Below the pieces are notes generated by a model. It did no database searches and was not told the DNA's origin. It saw nothing but the letters and a program-made list of their open reading frames with translations. Position numbers and translations under genes: made by a program. Below are positions 8,948 to 17,173 of a stretch of DNA of 64,000 nt, in pieces (the first letter of the stretch is position 1; each line of letters opens with the position of its first letter). Origin of the DNA: JABFXX01 sp036489755 (GTDB lineage: Bacteria > Myxococcota_A > Polyangia > Haliangiales > Haliangiaceae); NCBI GenBank assembly GCA_036489755.1, contig DASXFD010000031.1:27564-91563 (forward strand), written 5' to 3'.

Positions 8948-9730
8948 TCACTCCACCGCGATCAGCCAGAGCTCGGCGACCTGCGTCGGCACCGCAGTCC
9001 ACGCGACCGTGTACGTGCCCGCCGAGCCGACGTTCTTGACGGCGACCGCGCACTGCACGAGCGAGCCGGCATCGAGCGCGCTGTCGACGATCGTGAAGCC
9101 GTCTTGCACCATCGCCTGCTGCGGGTTCGCCTGCGTGTCGGCTTCGCCCCACCAGATCGCGACGAGCGTCGCCGGTCCGGTCGTCGTGACCGGCATGCTC
9201 GTCGTCGGGTTGTCGGTCGCATCGATCCAGGACATGTCGGCGACGTGGGTCGCATCGACGATCTCGACGGCCGCCAGCGTGATCTCGTCCTGCGCGATGT
9301 TCGACGTCTGCACGACGTCGCCCGAGCCGCCGATCATGTTCGGGAACGCGTACGTCGCGGTGCCCGAATTCGGATAGTAGTGATACGGCTCGACCTGGCC
9401 GAGCTGCGTGTACGGCGCGTTGCCCTTGTTGTCGGTCGGCAGCGCGAACCCGGAGGCCATGCCGCGCCCGACGGCGACGATCATCGTCGAGCCGGTCGGC
9501 TGCGTGTCGAGCGGCGGCGTCGCGATCGAGGTCTCGCTGTTCGAGCCGAGGTGATAGTAGGCGATGCCGTGCGCGCCGACGCCCGGCTGGCCCGAGCCGC
9601 CGAGGATCGCGCCGTCCTGACCGCCGCCGCCGCTACCACTACCGCTGCGCAGCCCGCCGTCGATCGCGTGGTGGGCCGTGCACGCCGAGAACACCGCGAG
9701 CATTGCGACTATGCGAGACGTTCGGGACAA
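8948..9730 (-). CDS. Predicted lipoprotein of unknown function
   Basis: 260 residues. The signal peptide has a lipobox-like end (MLAVFSAC) followed by a Gly/Ser-rich tether (GGLRSGSGSGGGGQDG), typical of surface lipoproteins in this group. The mature part has alternating beta-strand character (STMIVAVGRGMASGF, ITLAAVEIVDATHV, ATLVAIWWGE, TYTVAWTAV), consistent with a beta-sandwich. No catalytic motif is seen. TTG 9730 is taken as the start because a TGnTATCGT element ends 6 nt before it; ATG 9703 would shorten the n-region. It ends 2 bp from the stop of the convergent hybrid kinase gene, with no terminator hairpin visible between them. Confidence 0.65.
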   Translation of the reverse strand: MSRTSRIVAMLAVFSACTAHHAIDGGLRSGSGSGGGGQDGAILGGSGQPGVGAHGIAYYHLGSNSETSIATPPLDTQPTGSTMIVAVGRGMASGFALPTDNKGNAPYTQLGQVEPYHYYPNSGTATYAFPNMIGGSGDVVQTSNIAQDEITLAAVEIVDATHVADMSWIDATDNPTTSMPVTTTGPATLVAIWWGEADTQANPQQAMVQDGFTIVDSALDAGSLVQCAVAVKNVGSAGTYTVAWTAVPTQVAELWLIAVE

Positions 9731-9736
9731 CGCCCG

Positions 9737-9745
9737 ACGATACCA
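9737..9745 (-). promoter_or_regulatory. Extended -10 element TGGTATCGT upstream of the lipoprotein gene
   Basis: TG-G-TATCGT on the minus strand ends 6 nt before TTG 9730, the same geometry as at other genes in the window. Confidence 0.35.
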
Positions 9746-9766
9746 AGTCTTCCGCGACGCGGCGGA

Positions 9767-10231
9767 CTACTTCATCGTGAGCGTCGTCTTGGCGACGATC
9801 GATTGACCGGCGAGGAGCTCCACCGTGTAGGTCTTGCCTTTCGTCAGGCCGTCGTCCTCGTCGATCGAGATATCGCCGGACTGCACCGACGCTTTCGGAT
9901 CGACGTCGTCGAGCTTCTGGTTCGCCGACAGCTGGTTCTTGTCGTTCAAGAAGTCGAGCTCGAGGGAGCTCGAGCCGCCGCGCGAGAGGAACGCCGTGTA
10001 GTGGAAGTGCCAGGACTGAACATCGCCGTTCTTCTCGCCGGCGACTTCCTTGAGCCGCGCCGCGTTGATCTTCCTGATCGTGTCGCCGTCGTTCTTGCCG
10101 TCCGGCAGCTCGTCCTTGCTGACGACCAGCTGGCCGTGGAACGTCGAGATCACCCCGCGCGACAGCTCCGCGTAAGCAACCCCACCGAGGACGGCGACAG
10201 CGGCGAACGACGCGATTGCGGATCGGATCAT
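9767..10231 (-). CDS. Secreted protein of unknown function
   Basis: 154 residues with a clear signal peptidase I type signal (MIRSAIASFAAVAVLGGVAYAE). The mature part is rich in Asp and Lys with short strands: GVISTFHGQLVVSKDELP, WHFHYTAFLSRGG, SLELDFLNDKNQL and KTYTVELLAGQSIVAKTTL. It contains no Cys, so no disulfides. ATG 10231 was chosen because GAGAGG lies 8 nt upstream and the signal peptide begins there; an upstream in-frame start at 10264 would add an uncharacteristic leader. A TATTGT hexamer about 17 nt upstream is a possible -10. I do not recognise the family. Confidence 0.65.
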   Translation of the reverse strand: MIRSAIASFAAVAVLGGVAYAELSRGVISTFHGQLVVSKDELPDGKNDGDTIRKINAARLKEVAGEKNGDVQSWHFHYTAFLSRGGSSSLELDFLNDKNQLSANQKLDDVDPKASVQSGDISIDEDDGLTKGKTYTVELLAGQSIVAKTTLTMK

Positions 10232-10334
10232 GTTCGGGCCTCTCGACAACAATACGCCGTGCACACCGCCCGGGCTCGAAAGTTTGACGATCGCCCCGGA
10301 GCCGTGATCTAGCTAACTGGTTCGATAAGCAGTG

Positions 10335-11591
10335 CTAGGACTCGGACGACGTCTCGGCCGGTGCCGGCTGCGCAGCTTCGACGGTCGTCGGCGCCGGCTT
10401 ATTCACGTCGGTCGCACGCTCGGCCTGACGCTTCGCGCGGCGCTCGGGATCCCACGGCTTTCCGTCGGGACCCAAGCCATTCGCGTCGGGACCCATCGGC
10501 TTGCGCGGGCGCTTGCTGCGCGGCGGCAACGGCTGGCCGTCCGGGCCGAGCCGAGGGGCCCGCGGTTCCTGCGGCGCGTGCGGTGCGTGCTGGGCGTGCT
10601 GGGCGTGCGGTGCATGCTGCGCCTCGGAGCCGCCTTCGGGACGAGGTCCGCGATCCGGACGATCCGGACGCGGTCCGCGATCCGGACGCGGTCCACGCGC
10701 GTCGCGACGATCGCCCCCGCCCGGTGGTCCGTCGCCCGGGCCGCGGCGGCCGCGATCGCGATCGTTGGGACCACGCCCGCCGGGTTTGCCACGACCGGGA
10801 CCACGGCTCGGGCCGCGACCACGCTCGCTGAAGTCGCGCGGCGCGGCTTGCAGCTGCCAGCCGACGCCCGCACGCGGCATCTCGCCGCGGCCGACGCGCT
10901 CGTCGCGCGGATCTTTTTCGTCGGTCTTGGCGCCGAACTTCAGGCTGCCGAGCCCGCGCGGTTTGTCGCGGCGCTCGCCGCCGAATCCGCCGCGGCCGCC
11001 GGCGCCACCGGCGCCGCCACCACCACCACCGCCACCGCCGCCGCGCGCGCGATCACCGCCGCGTCCGCCGCGATCGTCGCGGCCTCCGCGATCGTCGCGG
11101 CGCTTCGACGCGTTCGCGACGCGATCGATCACGTAGTGAAATTCGCCGCGCGTGATCGCGCCGTGCGGACCGGTCTCGCCCTGGAACACGCGCACGTTGC
11201 GCACCTGATCGATGCGATCACCGATGATGTCGAGTGCCTCGATCAGCCGCTGGCCGCGATCCGCGGGCATGCCGACGGCGTCCGCGATGGCCGCGGCTGC
11301 GGGATCATCGGGCGTCGCAGCGGCGGGTACCGCCTCGGCCCCTTCGGGCCCTGCAGCGGCCGTCGCTTCGGGCGCCGCTTCGGGCGACGCATCGGCTGCC
11401 GCGTCCGCCTCGGACTCGGCGACGGTCTCGCCGCCGTCGCTCGCGGCGGTCATCGGCTCGGCCGACTCCGACACTTCCTCGTTGTCGGGAAGTGGCTCCG
11501 GCGGGGTTGCCCGCGGTGATCCTCCGGCCGCGGCCCTGGCGGCGGCCGCCTTGCGAAGGGTCAGGGGCGAGAACTCCGTGAGCGTCTTCAT
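10335..11591 (-). CDS. RGG/GPR-rich intrinsically disordered protein, possible RNA-binding or condensate protein
   Basis: 418 residues. An acidic Ala/Glu-rich N-terminal third (about 20-105) leads to one short ordered segment (about 108-160: RLIEALDIIGDRIDQVRNVRV, then ETGPHGAITRGEFHYVIDRV). After that come Arg/Gly/Asp repeats: RDDRGGRDDRGGRGGDRARG, a run of about 12 Gly, then GPRPDRGPRPDRPDRGPRP and an Ala/Pro/His tract (QHAPHAQHAQHAPHAP). RGG and GPR repeats are known in RNA-binding and phase-separating proteins; that role here is inference from composition. The C-terminus is basic, then Pro/Ala rich. A TAGCTA element lies 7 nt before the ATG. Neighbours give no functional hint. The reading frame is clean and keeps GC-rich codon use throughout, so I treat it as real despite low complexity. 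Confidence 0.7.
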   Translation of the reverse strand: MKTLTEFSPLTLRKAAAARAAAGGSPRATPPEPLPDNEEVSESAEPMTAASDGGETVAESEADAAADASPEAAPEATAAAGPEGAEAVPAAATPDDPAAAAIADAVGMPADRGQRLIEALDIIGDRIDQVRNVRVFQGETGPHGAITRGEFHYVIDRVANASKRRDDRGGRDDRGGRGGDRARGGGGGGGGGGAGGAGGRGGFGGERRDKPRGLGSLKFGAKTDEKDPRDERVGRGEMPRAGVGWQLQAAPRDFSERGRGPSRGPGRGKPGGRGPNDRDRGRRGPGDGPPGGGDRRDARGPRPDRGPRPDRPDRGPRPEGGSEAQHAPHAQHAQHAPHAPQEPRAPRLGPDGQPLPPRSKRPRKPMGPDANGLGPDGKPWDPERRAKRQAERATDVNKPAPTTVEAAQPAPAETSSES

Positions 11592-11641
11592 GGCAGGCTA
11601 GCTACACCAAAGCCCGCCCGGACGCCAGTGCCCGCGATGGC

Positions 11642-12499
11642 TCAGCCGCCGACGCTGCCGCTCGCCGACGCCGAGACGTTGACCGACACGCTCACGTTGG
11701 CCTGGATCCGCGTCGAGGCGCTCGCCGCGGCCGCGATCTGACCCGAGATGCACATCGCCTGGTCGCCGAACGACTGGGCGAACTTTGGCCCCATCGCCTG
11801 GAGATCCTTGAGCGAGGCGAGCCAGGTCTGGACGGCTGCCTGGATCGGCTGCATGCGGTACGAGACCGAGAGCAGCTTCGGGATGCCGTCCTTGAGTGCC
11901 GCAATGTCGGCGTCGATCTTCGACTTGTCGACGACGATGCCCGCGCCGGCGTCGACCGTCAGCTGCGGAGGCGTGCACTGCGCGTTGACCGACGCGTTGA
12001 CCTGCGCGGCCGCCGCGCACTGACCGCTCGCGCCGCCGCCGCTGTTATCCGCGCCCGCTGCGCCCGAGCAGCCGCCGCTCGCGCTCGCACCCGCGCTCGC
12101 GTCGACGGTGCACTTGCCCGGCGTGTAGTTGATCGCGAGATGCGCGCCGGCCTTGAGGCCGACCTGCATGTTGTTCTTGAACGTCGCGAACACCGCGTCG
12201 CAGATCTTCTTGGTGTCATCGCCGGAGAGATCGCCCGACGACATGTTGAGCTCCTGGCCCATCGTGATGCAGCTCTGCTTCACGACCTTGGCGGTCTCGA
12301 CCATCGTCGTGTCGAGGCTCTTCGTCGCCTCGAGGAACGCCTTCAGCTTCGCGCCGGCGTCTTGCGCGGCGTAGTTGCCGCAGGTGTTCGGGTCCACTTC
12401 ACCCGAGCCGCTGGGGAGGCCGTGACCGCCGGGAAGGTGACTGCACGCTGGCGATGCTGCCGATACTGCCGCGACGACGAAGATCGTTCCAAGACGCAT
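11642..12499 (-). CDS. Predicted lipoprotein with Ala/Ser/Gly-rich cysteine-containing middle
   Basis: 285 residues. The signal sequence ends in a lipobox-like SPAC (MRLGTIFVVAAVSAASPACSH). A helical first half (KLKAFLEATKSLDTTMVETAKVVKQSC) is followed by a low-complexity stretch with paired cysteines (ASAGASASGGCSGAAGAD, then GGGASGQCAAAAQVNASVNAQC), a helical segment (IDADIAALKDGIPKLLSVSYRM) and a Ser/Ala/Val tail (NVSVSVNVSASASGSVGG). AGGAG precedes the ATG by 7 nt. No enzyme motif is seen. It is probably an outer-membrane anchored structural or binding lipoprotein. It lies downstream of the M1 peptidase gene, 42 bp away on the same strand, and may share its transcript. Confidence 0.65.
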   Translation of the reverse strand: MRLGTIFVVAAVSAASPACSHLPGGHGLPSGSGEVDPNTCGNYAAQDAGAKLKAFLEATKSLDTTMVETAKVVKQSCITMGQELNMSSGDLSGDDTKKICDAVFATFKNNMQVGLKAGAHLAINYTPGKCTVDASAGASASGGCSGAAGADNSGGGASGQCAAAAQVNASVNAQCTPPQLTVDAGAGIVVDKSKIDADIAALKDGIPKLLSVSYRMQPIQAAVQTWLASLKDLQAMGPKFAQSFGDQAMCISGQIAAAASASTRIQANVSVSVNVSASASGSVGG

Positions 12500-12541
12500 G
12501 AGAGGCTCCTGTGTGTTGAGGGGGCATCGTTACCTGAACTG

Positions 12542-14140
12542 CTAGCGCGGCGCCACCCACGGGCGTCGCGACCGCACGGCCGGGACTGCATCGGCCGGAT
12601 AGACGAGGCATTCGTGGTCCGGATCGATCGTGTACGACGCGACCGCGAATGCCGGCGCTGCCGCGATCATCTGATCGGCGCCGTTGTGGAACGTGTCGAC
12701 GGCCACGCTCAGCGTTTGCGATCCGTCGGCGCTGACGAGCGCGACGTGAAACGCGCAGCCCATCGCGGGATTGCTCGACGTGACGTGCAGCATGCCGCTC
12801 GTCGCGTCGTAGCTCGCCGCGATCTTCGGCCACAGCGGCGTGCCGGTACCTTTGATCCATCCGGCCGCGTACGCGTCGAGATCGAGCCCGGTCGACTGCG
12901 CGAGTGCGGCGAGCAGATCGTCGGTCGATAACGCACGCGGCGAGCCGAGCACGCTCTGCAACGCGGCGATCACCTGCGCGCGCGACGACAACACCTCGAG
13001 CTGGCGGAAGAACACGAACGGGCCCGGGCCGTAGACGTCGCTGTAGTACGAAAACAGATCCGGCTGATCTTGCGGCACCGGATAGTGCGTGACGACGGAG
13101 CTATCCGCCTTCCACACGCTCGCGGTGGTCGCCGAGATCGACGCGTCGTTCATGTCCTCCCACACGAACGCCATGTACTCGGCCATTGATTCCTTCCACG
13201 CGAAGTCGTACGTGCCGGCAAGCGTCGTCTGATCGCCGGCCCACATATGCGTCATCTCGTGATCGATCGTGTGCGCGACGACGTCGGCGTACGAGTCGAC
13301 CTGCTTCGCGAGCGAATCCGCGAGCACGATGTTGCCGGGATGCTCGAAGCCGTTCCAGTACGTCGGCGCGGTGAGCAGGCGCAGCTCGCTGCCGTATGGC
13401 CACGGGCCGAACTGCTGCTCCATGAACGCGATGAAGCCGCCGTGCCAGATCGGATCGATCGCGGCGGCGATGCCGGTGTCGGCGCGATCGTAGACCGTGA
13501 CGTGAACGTCGTTGAACATCCCGAGGTCGGTCTGCGTCCAAGCCGGATACGCCGCGATCCCGAACGTCGAGTACGTCGGGCCGCCATCGTAGTCGAACGC
13601 GCACTCGGTCTCGGTCGGCGAGTCGTCGGTGACGATGCCCGGGCAACGCACCGTCAGCGACGGATCGTGCGTGACGTCGAAGTGGTACGTCGCGAACACG
13701 TCGGGCCGGTTGTCGCAGGGCCCGAATTGATCGCAGCCGTTGACCCAGCTGACGAGATACGTGAACTCGTTGCCGTCTTTGTCCTTCGTCGTCGAGAACC
13801 CGATCTGACTCGGCAGCTCCGCGACGTCGGGCACGGTCACGTCACCGGCGAGCACGACGGTGGCGTCGTCGTCCCAGCCGTCGCCGCACACGGTCAGCGA
13901 GCTCGCGTCCTCGGTGCCCGACTTGACGGCCTTGCCGTTCAACGTCACGTTCGCGAGGCCCTGCGCACGCAGCGGGATCGCGACGCAGTTGCCGGCGTCG
14001 ACGACCTTCATCGTGATCTCGGCGTGCGCGGCGCGCGTCGCGAGATCGATCGCGTAGTCGTAGTGCGTGACGTCGACGGTCATCGTGCCCGCCGGCGAAT
14101 TGCAGGCGGCGACGACGATCAGTGCCAAGGCGCGGCGCAT
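12542..14140 (-). CDS. M1-family zinc metallopeptidase, predicted lipoprotein
   Basis: 532 residues. Signal peptide with lipobox VAAC (MRRALALIVVAACNS). The zinc site is complete: HEMTH near residue 296, then exactly 18 residues to the third ligand Glu in AWKESMAEYM, the M1 (gluzincin) HExxH-x18-E arrangement. The substrate loop reads WNGFEHPGNIV in place of the classic GAMEN, a variant seen in other bacterial M1 relatives. An N-terminal beta domain (about 20-200) precedes the catalytic domain. The C-terminal part (about 440-532) is beta-rich. Expected role is removal of N-terminal residues from peptides outside the cytoplasm. A TGATATGTC element lies 6 nt before the ATG and overlaps the stop of ppx. 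Several paired Cys (NGCDQFGPCDN) fit an oxidising location. Confidence 0.88.
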   Translation of the reverse strand: MRRALALIVVAACNSPAGTMTVDVTHYDYAIDLATRAAHAEITMKVVDAGNCVAIPLRAQGLANVTLNGKAVKSGTEDASSLTVCGDGWDDDATVVLAGDVTVPDVAELPSQIGFSTTKDKDGNEFTYLVSWVNGCDQFGPCDNRPDVFATYHFDVTHDPSLTVRCPGIVTDDSPTETECAFDYDGGPTYSTFGIAAYPAWTQTDLGMFNDVHVTVYDRADTGIAAAIDPIWHGGFIAFMEQQFGPWPYGSELRLLTAPTYWNGFEHPGNIVLADSLAKQVDSYADVVAHTIDHEMTHMWAGDQTTLAGTYDFAWKESMAEYMAFVWEDMNDASISATTASVWKADSSVVTHYPVPQDQPDLFSYYSDVYGPGPFVFFRQLEVLSSRAQVIAALQSVLGSPRALSTDDLLAALAQSTGLDLDAYAAGWIKGTGTPLWPKIAASYDATSGMLHVTSSNPAMGCAFHVALVSADGSQTLSVAVDTFHNGADQMIAAAPAFAVASYTIDPDHECLVYPADAVPAVRSRRPWVAPR

Positions 14141-14146
14141 GGCGCC

Positions 14147-14155
14147 GACATATCA
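14147..14155 (-). promoter_or_regulatory. Extended -10 element TGATATGTC upstream of the M1 peptidase gene
   Basis: TG-A-TATGTC ends 6 nt before ATG 14140 and overlaps the ppx stop codon. It would allow independent, leaderless expression of the peptidase. Confidence 0.3.
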
Positions 14156-15757
14156 CGTGGCGCTCGAGCGCACGACCGCGAACGCGCCCGACGAGCTGGC
14201 GCCCGACGGCTCGACCGGCGTGACGACCGGCCGCGCGACCGTGACGCGCACATCGAGCCCGAGCTCGTCGCGCAGCATGTCGGCCTTGCGCGTGAGCTGC
14301 GCGTCGTCGCGCGACGGCCCGTCGCGTACGACGAGATCGAGCACGATCGCGTCGCCCATCCGCGTGCACACGACCTGCTCGACGCGCGATCGGTGGTCGG
14401 TGTCGAGCCCGTCGGCGATCCGCAGGAGCGCGGTCATCTTGCGGAGCTGACCGCGGACATCCTTCGGCAGCGTCGACGCGTTGATGAGCTCCTTCGCGCG
14501 CGCGGCGTCCTTGCGGTGGCAGCGCGCCATCAGCGCGATCATCTCGCGGCCCGTATCGTCGAGACCGGGGATGCGGCCCCATCGGATCATGTACTCGCTG
14601 TGCTTGTGGTGGCCGCGCTGGTTCACGACCTCGCCGACGTCGTGGAGCAGGGCGCCGACCTCGAGCAACACGCCGAGCTGATCGGGGATGCCGTGGACGT
14701 CGCGCAGCTGATGGAACAGCGCGCGCGCGAGCAGCCGCACGTGCTCGCCGTGCGTGGTGTCGTGATCGACGCGGTTCGCGAAGCTGCGCGCCGCGGTGAG
14801 CAGCGCCTTGTCGTGCGCGCCTTCCGCTTTCGCCTGCTCCTCGCGCGCGGTCTCGGCGAGCTCGATGAGCACGCCTTCGCGCACGCCGACGCCCGGCGCG
14901 ACGAGCCGCGTGAGCCGCAGTTGCCGCGCCGCCGTCGCGAACACCAGCGCCGCGATGCCGAGCACCTCGGCGCGGTCGCGCTTGACGCCGAACTTGGCCA
15001 TCCGCTCGTCGACGCTCGCGGCAACCAGCCCGGGCATGCCCTTCTCGAGCTCCGCAAGATCGAAGCCGGGCAGCGTCGCGTGGCCGTCGCCGAAGATCTT
15101 CGCGAGCGCTTCCGCGTTGCCGCCGGTGATCGCGGCGACCGTGGTCGCGCTCGGCGAGCGCGAGATCGGCTGCATCAGCGTCGCGGTGTAGCGGCGAACC
15201 ATGCCGGCTTCGGCATCGCCGATCGCGCCGTAGAGCCCGAACGTCTCCATGAGTCGAACGGTGCCGACCGGCAGCGACGTACCGCGCCACGCCGAGCCGG
15301 CACGCAAGTTCACCTCGAGGCTGCCGCCGCCGAGATCGAGAATCGCGCGCGGTGCGCCGGCGGCGCCGAACGCTTGCATCACCGCCTTGCGGACGAGCCG
15401 CGCCTCTTCTTCGCCTTCGATCACTTCGAGCTCGATGCCGGCCTCGTGATAGAGGCGGTGCAAGAGCACGTCGCGGTTCGTCGCGTTGCGCACCGCGCTG
15501 GTGGCGACCGCGCGATAAATCCCGACGCCATGATGATCGAAGCGCTCGCGAAAGTGCACGAACGCGGCGACCGCGCCGTCGATCGTCTCGGGCTCGAGCA
15601 CGCTCTGCGTGAACGCGTTGTGACCGAGCCGGACTGGAATGCGCTCCGCCTCGATGCGTACGAGCTCTCCCGAGCCCGCGCCGGTCAGCTCGGCGATCAC
15701 GACACGGATCGCGTTCGATCCCGCGTCGATCGCGCCGAGCCTCGTGCGCGTTGGCAT
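14153..15757 (-). CDS. ppx: Exopolyphosphatase / guanosine pentaphosphatase (Ppx/GppA) with C-terminal HD domain
   Basis: 534 residues. The ASKHA-fold N-terminal domains show GAIDAGSNAIRVVIAE (phosphate loop, about 8-23), RAVATSAVRNATNRD (about 105-120), EVIEGEEEARL and AILDLGGGSLEV (about 157), the signature set of Ppx/GppA. The C-terminal half has an HD-type helical domain (LLEVGALLHDVGEVVNQRGHHKHSEYMI, about 375-405). Reaction: processive release of phosphate from polyphosphate, and/or conversion of pppGpp to ppGpp; sequence alone does not separate the two. It is a stress and phosphate-storage enzyme of the cytoplasm. The ATG is 5 nt downstream of a TGATAGCTT element. It shares a divergent 390-bp gap containing repeat copy A with the LamG lipoprotein gene. 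Confidence 0.93.
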   Translation of the reverse strand: MPTRTRLGAIDAGSNAIRVVIAELTGAGSGELVRIEAERIPVRLGHNAFTQSVLEPETIDGAVAAFVHFRERFDHHGVGIYRAVATSAVRNATNRDVLLHRLYHEAGIELEVIEGEEEARLVRKAVMQAFGAAGAPRAILDLGGGSLEVNLRAGSAWRGTSLPVGTVRLMETFGLYGAIGDAEAGMVRRYTATLMQPISRSPSATTVAAITGGNAEALAKIFGDGHATLPGFDLAELEKGMPGLVAASVDERMAKFGVKRDRAEVLGIAALVFATAARQLRLTRLVAPGVGVREGVLIELAETAREEQAKAEGAHDKALLTAARSFANRVDHDTTHGEHVRLLARALFHQLRDVHGIPDQLGVLLEVGALLHDVGEVVNQRGHHKHSEYMIRWGRIPGLDDTGREMIALMARCHRKDAARAKELINASTLPKDVRGQLRKMTALLRIADGLDTDHRSRVEQVVCTRMGDAIVLDLVVRDGPSRDDAQLTRKADMLRDELGLDVRVTVARPVVTPVEPSGASSSGAFAVVRSSAT

Positions 15758-15762
15758 GGCTC

Positions 15763-15771
15763 AAGCTATCA
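15763..15771 (-). promoter_or_regulatory. Extended -10 element TGATAGCTT upstream of ppx
   Basis: TG-A-TAGCTT ends 5 nt before ATG 15757. The identical hexamer with TGT occurs 8 nt before the gene starting at 29426. Confidence 0.4.
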
Positions 15772-15808
15772 CGGCCGCCGGCCGTCGCCGACGACGATGC
15801 GATCCCGC

Positions 15809-16030
15809 CAACCGAACCGGCAACCCGGGAACCGGCAATCGGCCGTGCTCGCGCGAGCACGCTCGCTCGCGCGGCGGAGTGGGCCCCTCGCTCGTCCGTG
15901 AAACGCCGGCGCTCGAACTACCGGCGGTGCCATCTCCACGACCGGCCGGCGCTTGTTGACCGGGCGTGCAATTCATCTCGCTCGGGACCCACCGCCGCGC
16001 GTGCGCTCGCGTTGACGAGAGCGCGCATGC
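15809..16030 (+). repeat. Dispersed repeat element, copy A (110-bp core 15881-15990)
   Basis: First of three copies. The core begins GGGCCCCTCGCTCG and ends CTCGCTCGGGACCC, exactly 110 bp. It differs from copy C at 2 positions and from copy B at 6. Outside the core, an AACCGGnAACC-type purine/CCGG tract lies on the left (from about 15809) and a TTGACGAGAGCGCGC-like tail on the right. The left flank next to the core (GCTCGCTCGCGCGGCGG) is shared with copy B only. It fills most of the 390-bp gap between ppx and the LamG gene. No transposase is seen. On the minus strand the ends GGGTCCC and GGGGCCC can pair over 7 bp with one G-U. Confidence 0.85.
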
Positions 16031-16132
16031 GCTGCGGTTCCGCGCGGCCGCACACGGTGCGTCGAGCGGACGAGTGCTCGAGTGCGATCACGCCCCGCTC
16101 GCCGACTTACATCGCGCTCGCGTCGCATGCGC

Positions 16133-16141
16133 TGATACGAT
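16133..16141 (+). promoter_or_regulatory. Extended -10 element TGATACGAT upstream of the LamG lipoprotein gene
   Basis: TG-A-TACGAT ends 6 nt before GTG 16148. The same nine bases occur at 29970-29978 before the FHA-GGDEF gene. Confidence 0.45.
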
Positions 16142-16147
16142 CCTCGA

Positions 16148-16942
16148 GTGCGTGTCGTACTCGCGCTGGCGCTGGTCGGGTGCTCGTTCAACCCGATGCA
16201 CACGGGGGCGCAGCCCGTCGACGGAGCCGTTACCGATCCGACGCAGGACGCCGCATCCACGCAGGCCGACGCTGCATCCACACACGATGCGGCGACGACG
16301 ATCGACGACACGCTGATCGCCTGGTACCAGATGGAGTCGCTCGCGAGCGGCAACGCGATCGATTCGACCGGTCACGGTCACACCGGCACCTGCACGAGCT
16401 GCCCGCTCGTCGTCGCCGGCCATTCGGGGAGCGGCTTTCAGTTCGACGGCACGACGCGCATCGACATCGGCGACGGCGGCGCGTTCGATACGGCGGCATT
16501 CACGGTGGCGGCGTGGGTCGAATACACGGACCTGACGTACTCGAGCTTCGAGTGCCCCGTCGGCAAGGTCCTCGACGACACGATCTACAACAGCTGGGAG
16601 CTCTGCTACGACGAGAGCACGCAGAAGTGGCTGTACGACACCGTCGGCGCGATGCCGTACGAGTTTTCGGAGCTCGAGCCGAGCACCGGGCCCGCGATCG
16701 GCACCTGGTACCACACCGCGATGGTGTGGGACGGCTCGACCAAGACGCTCTACATCGACGGATCGGCGGTGGCGTCGGCGACCGGCGTCGTGGTCGATTT
16801 CGCCGTCGGCCAGTCGCTGTCGTTCGGCGCCGACATCGACTACGCAGCCCAGAGCTCGCCGTTCGTCGGCGTGATGGACGACCTGCGGATCTACTCGCGT
16901 GCGCTCGGCTCTGCCGAGATCGCCGCGCTCGCCGCCGACTAA
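16148..16942 (+). CDS. LamG/concanavalin A-like lectin fold lipoprotein
   Basis: 264 residues from GTG 16148. Perfect lipobox LVGC (MRVVLALALVGCSF), then an Asp/Ala/Thr-rich tether (about 25-52: DAASTQADAASTHDAATT). The remainder is a LamG-like jelly roll: LIAWYQMESLASGNAIDSTG, GFQFDGTTRIDIGD, FTVAAWVEYTD, TWYHTAMVWDGSTKTLYIDG and the closing VMDDLRIYSRALGSAEIAAL. Such domains usually bind glycans or calcium and sit on the cell surface. No enzyme domain is attached. Copies A and B of the 110-bp repeat family flank the gene, with B starting at its stop codon, so it may have arrived or moved with the island. Binding partner unknown. Confidence 0.85.
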   Translation: MRVVLALALVGCSFNPMHTGAQPVDGAVTDPTQDAASTQADAASTHDAATTIDDTLIAWYQMESLASGNAIDSTGHGHTGTCTSCPLVVAGHSGSGFQFDGTTRIDIGDGGAFDTAAFTVAAWVEYTDLTYSSFECPVGKVLDDTIYNSWELCYDESTQKWLYDTVGAMPYEFSELEPSTGPAIGTWYHTAMVWDGSTKTLYIDGSAVASATGVVVDFAVGQSLSFGADIDYAAQSSPFVGVMDDLRIYSRALGSAEIAALAAD

Positions 16943-17160
16943 CCGCAACCGGGAACCGGCAACGGGGAACGTTCGTGCTCGCACGAGGACGCTCGCTCGC
17001 GCGGCGGGCTGGGCCCCTCGCTCGTCCGTGAAACGCCGGCGCTCGAACCACCGGTGGTGCCATCTCCACGACCGGCCGGCGTGCGATGACCGGGCGTGCA
17101 ATTCATCTCGCTCGGGACCCACCCGCCGCGCGTTCGCTCGCGCTGACGAGAGCGCGCCGA
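16941..17160 (+). repeat. Dispersed repeat element, copy B (110-bp core 17011-17120)
   Basis: Same orientation as copy A. The left AACCGGGAACCGG tract begins at the LamG stop codon. The core is exactly 110 bp with 6 differences to A, four of them clustered in the segment GTGCGATGA (A and C read GCTTGTTGA). The right tail GCTGACGAGAGCGCGC matches A. It ends about 15 bp before the stop codon of the NUDIX pseudogene. Confidence 0.85.
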
Positions 17161-17173
17161 TGCATTCTCCGCG

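Noticed and set aside
13247..15901. 884-codon plus-strand frame opposite the M1 peptidase and ppx
   Set aside because: It covers two genes with complete catalytic motifs on the other strand. Residue use is typical of an antisense shadow.
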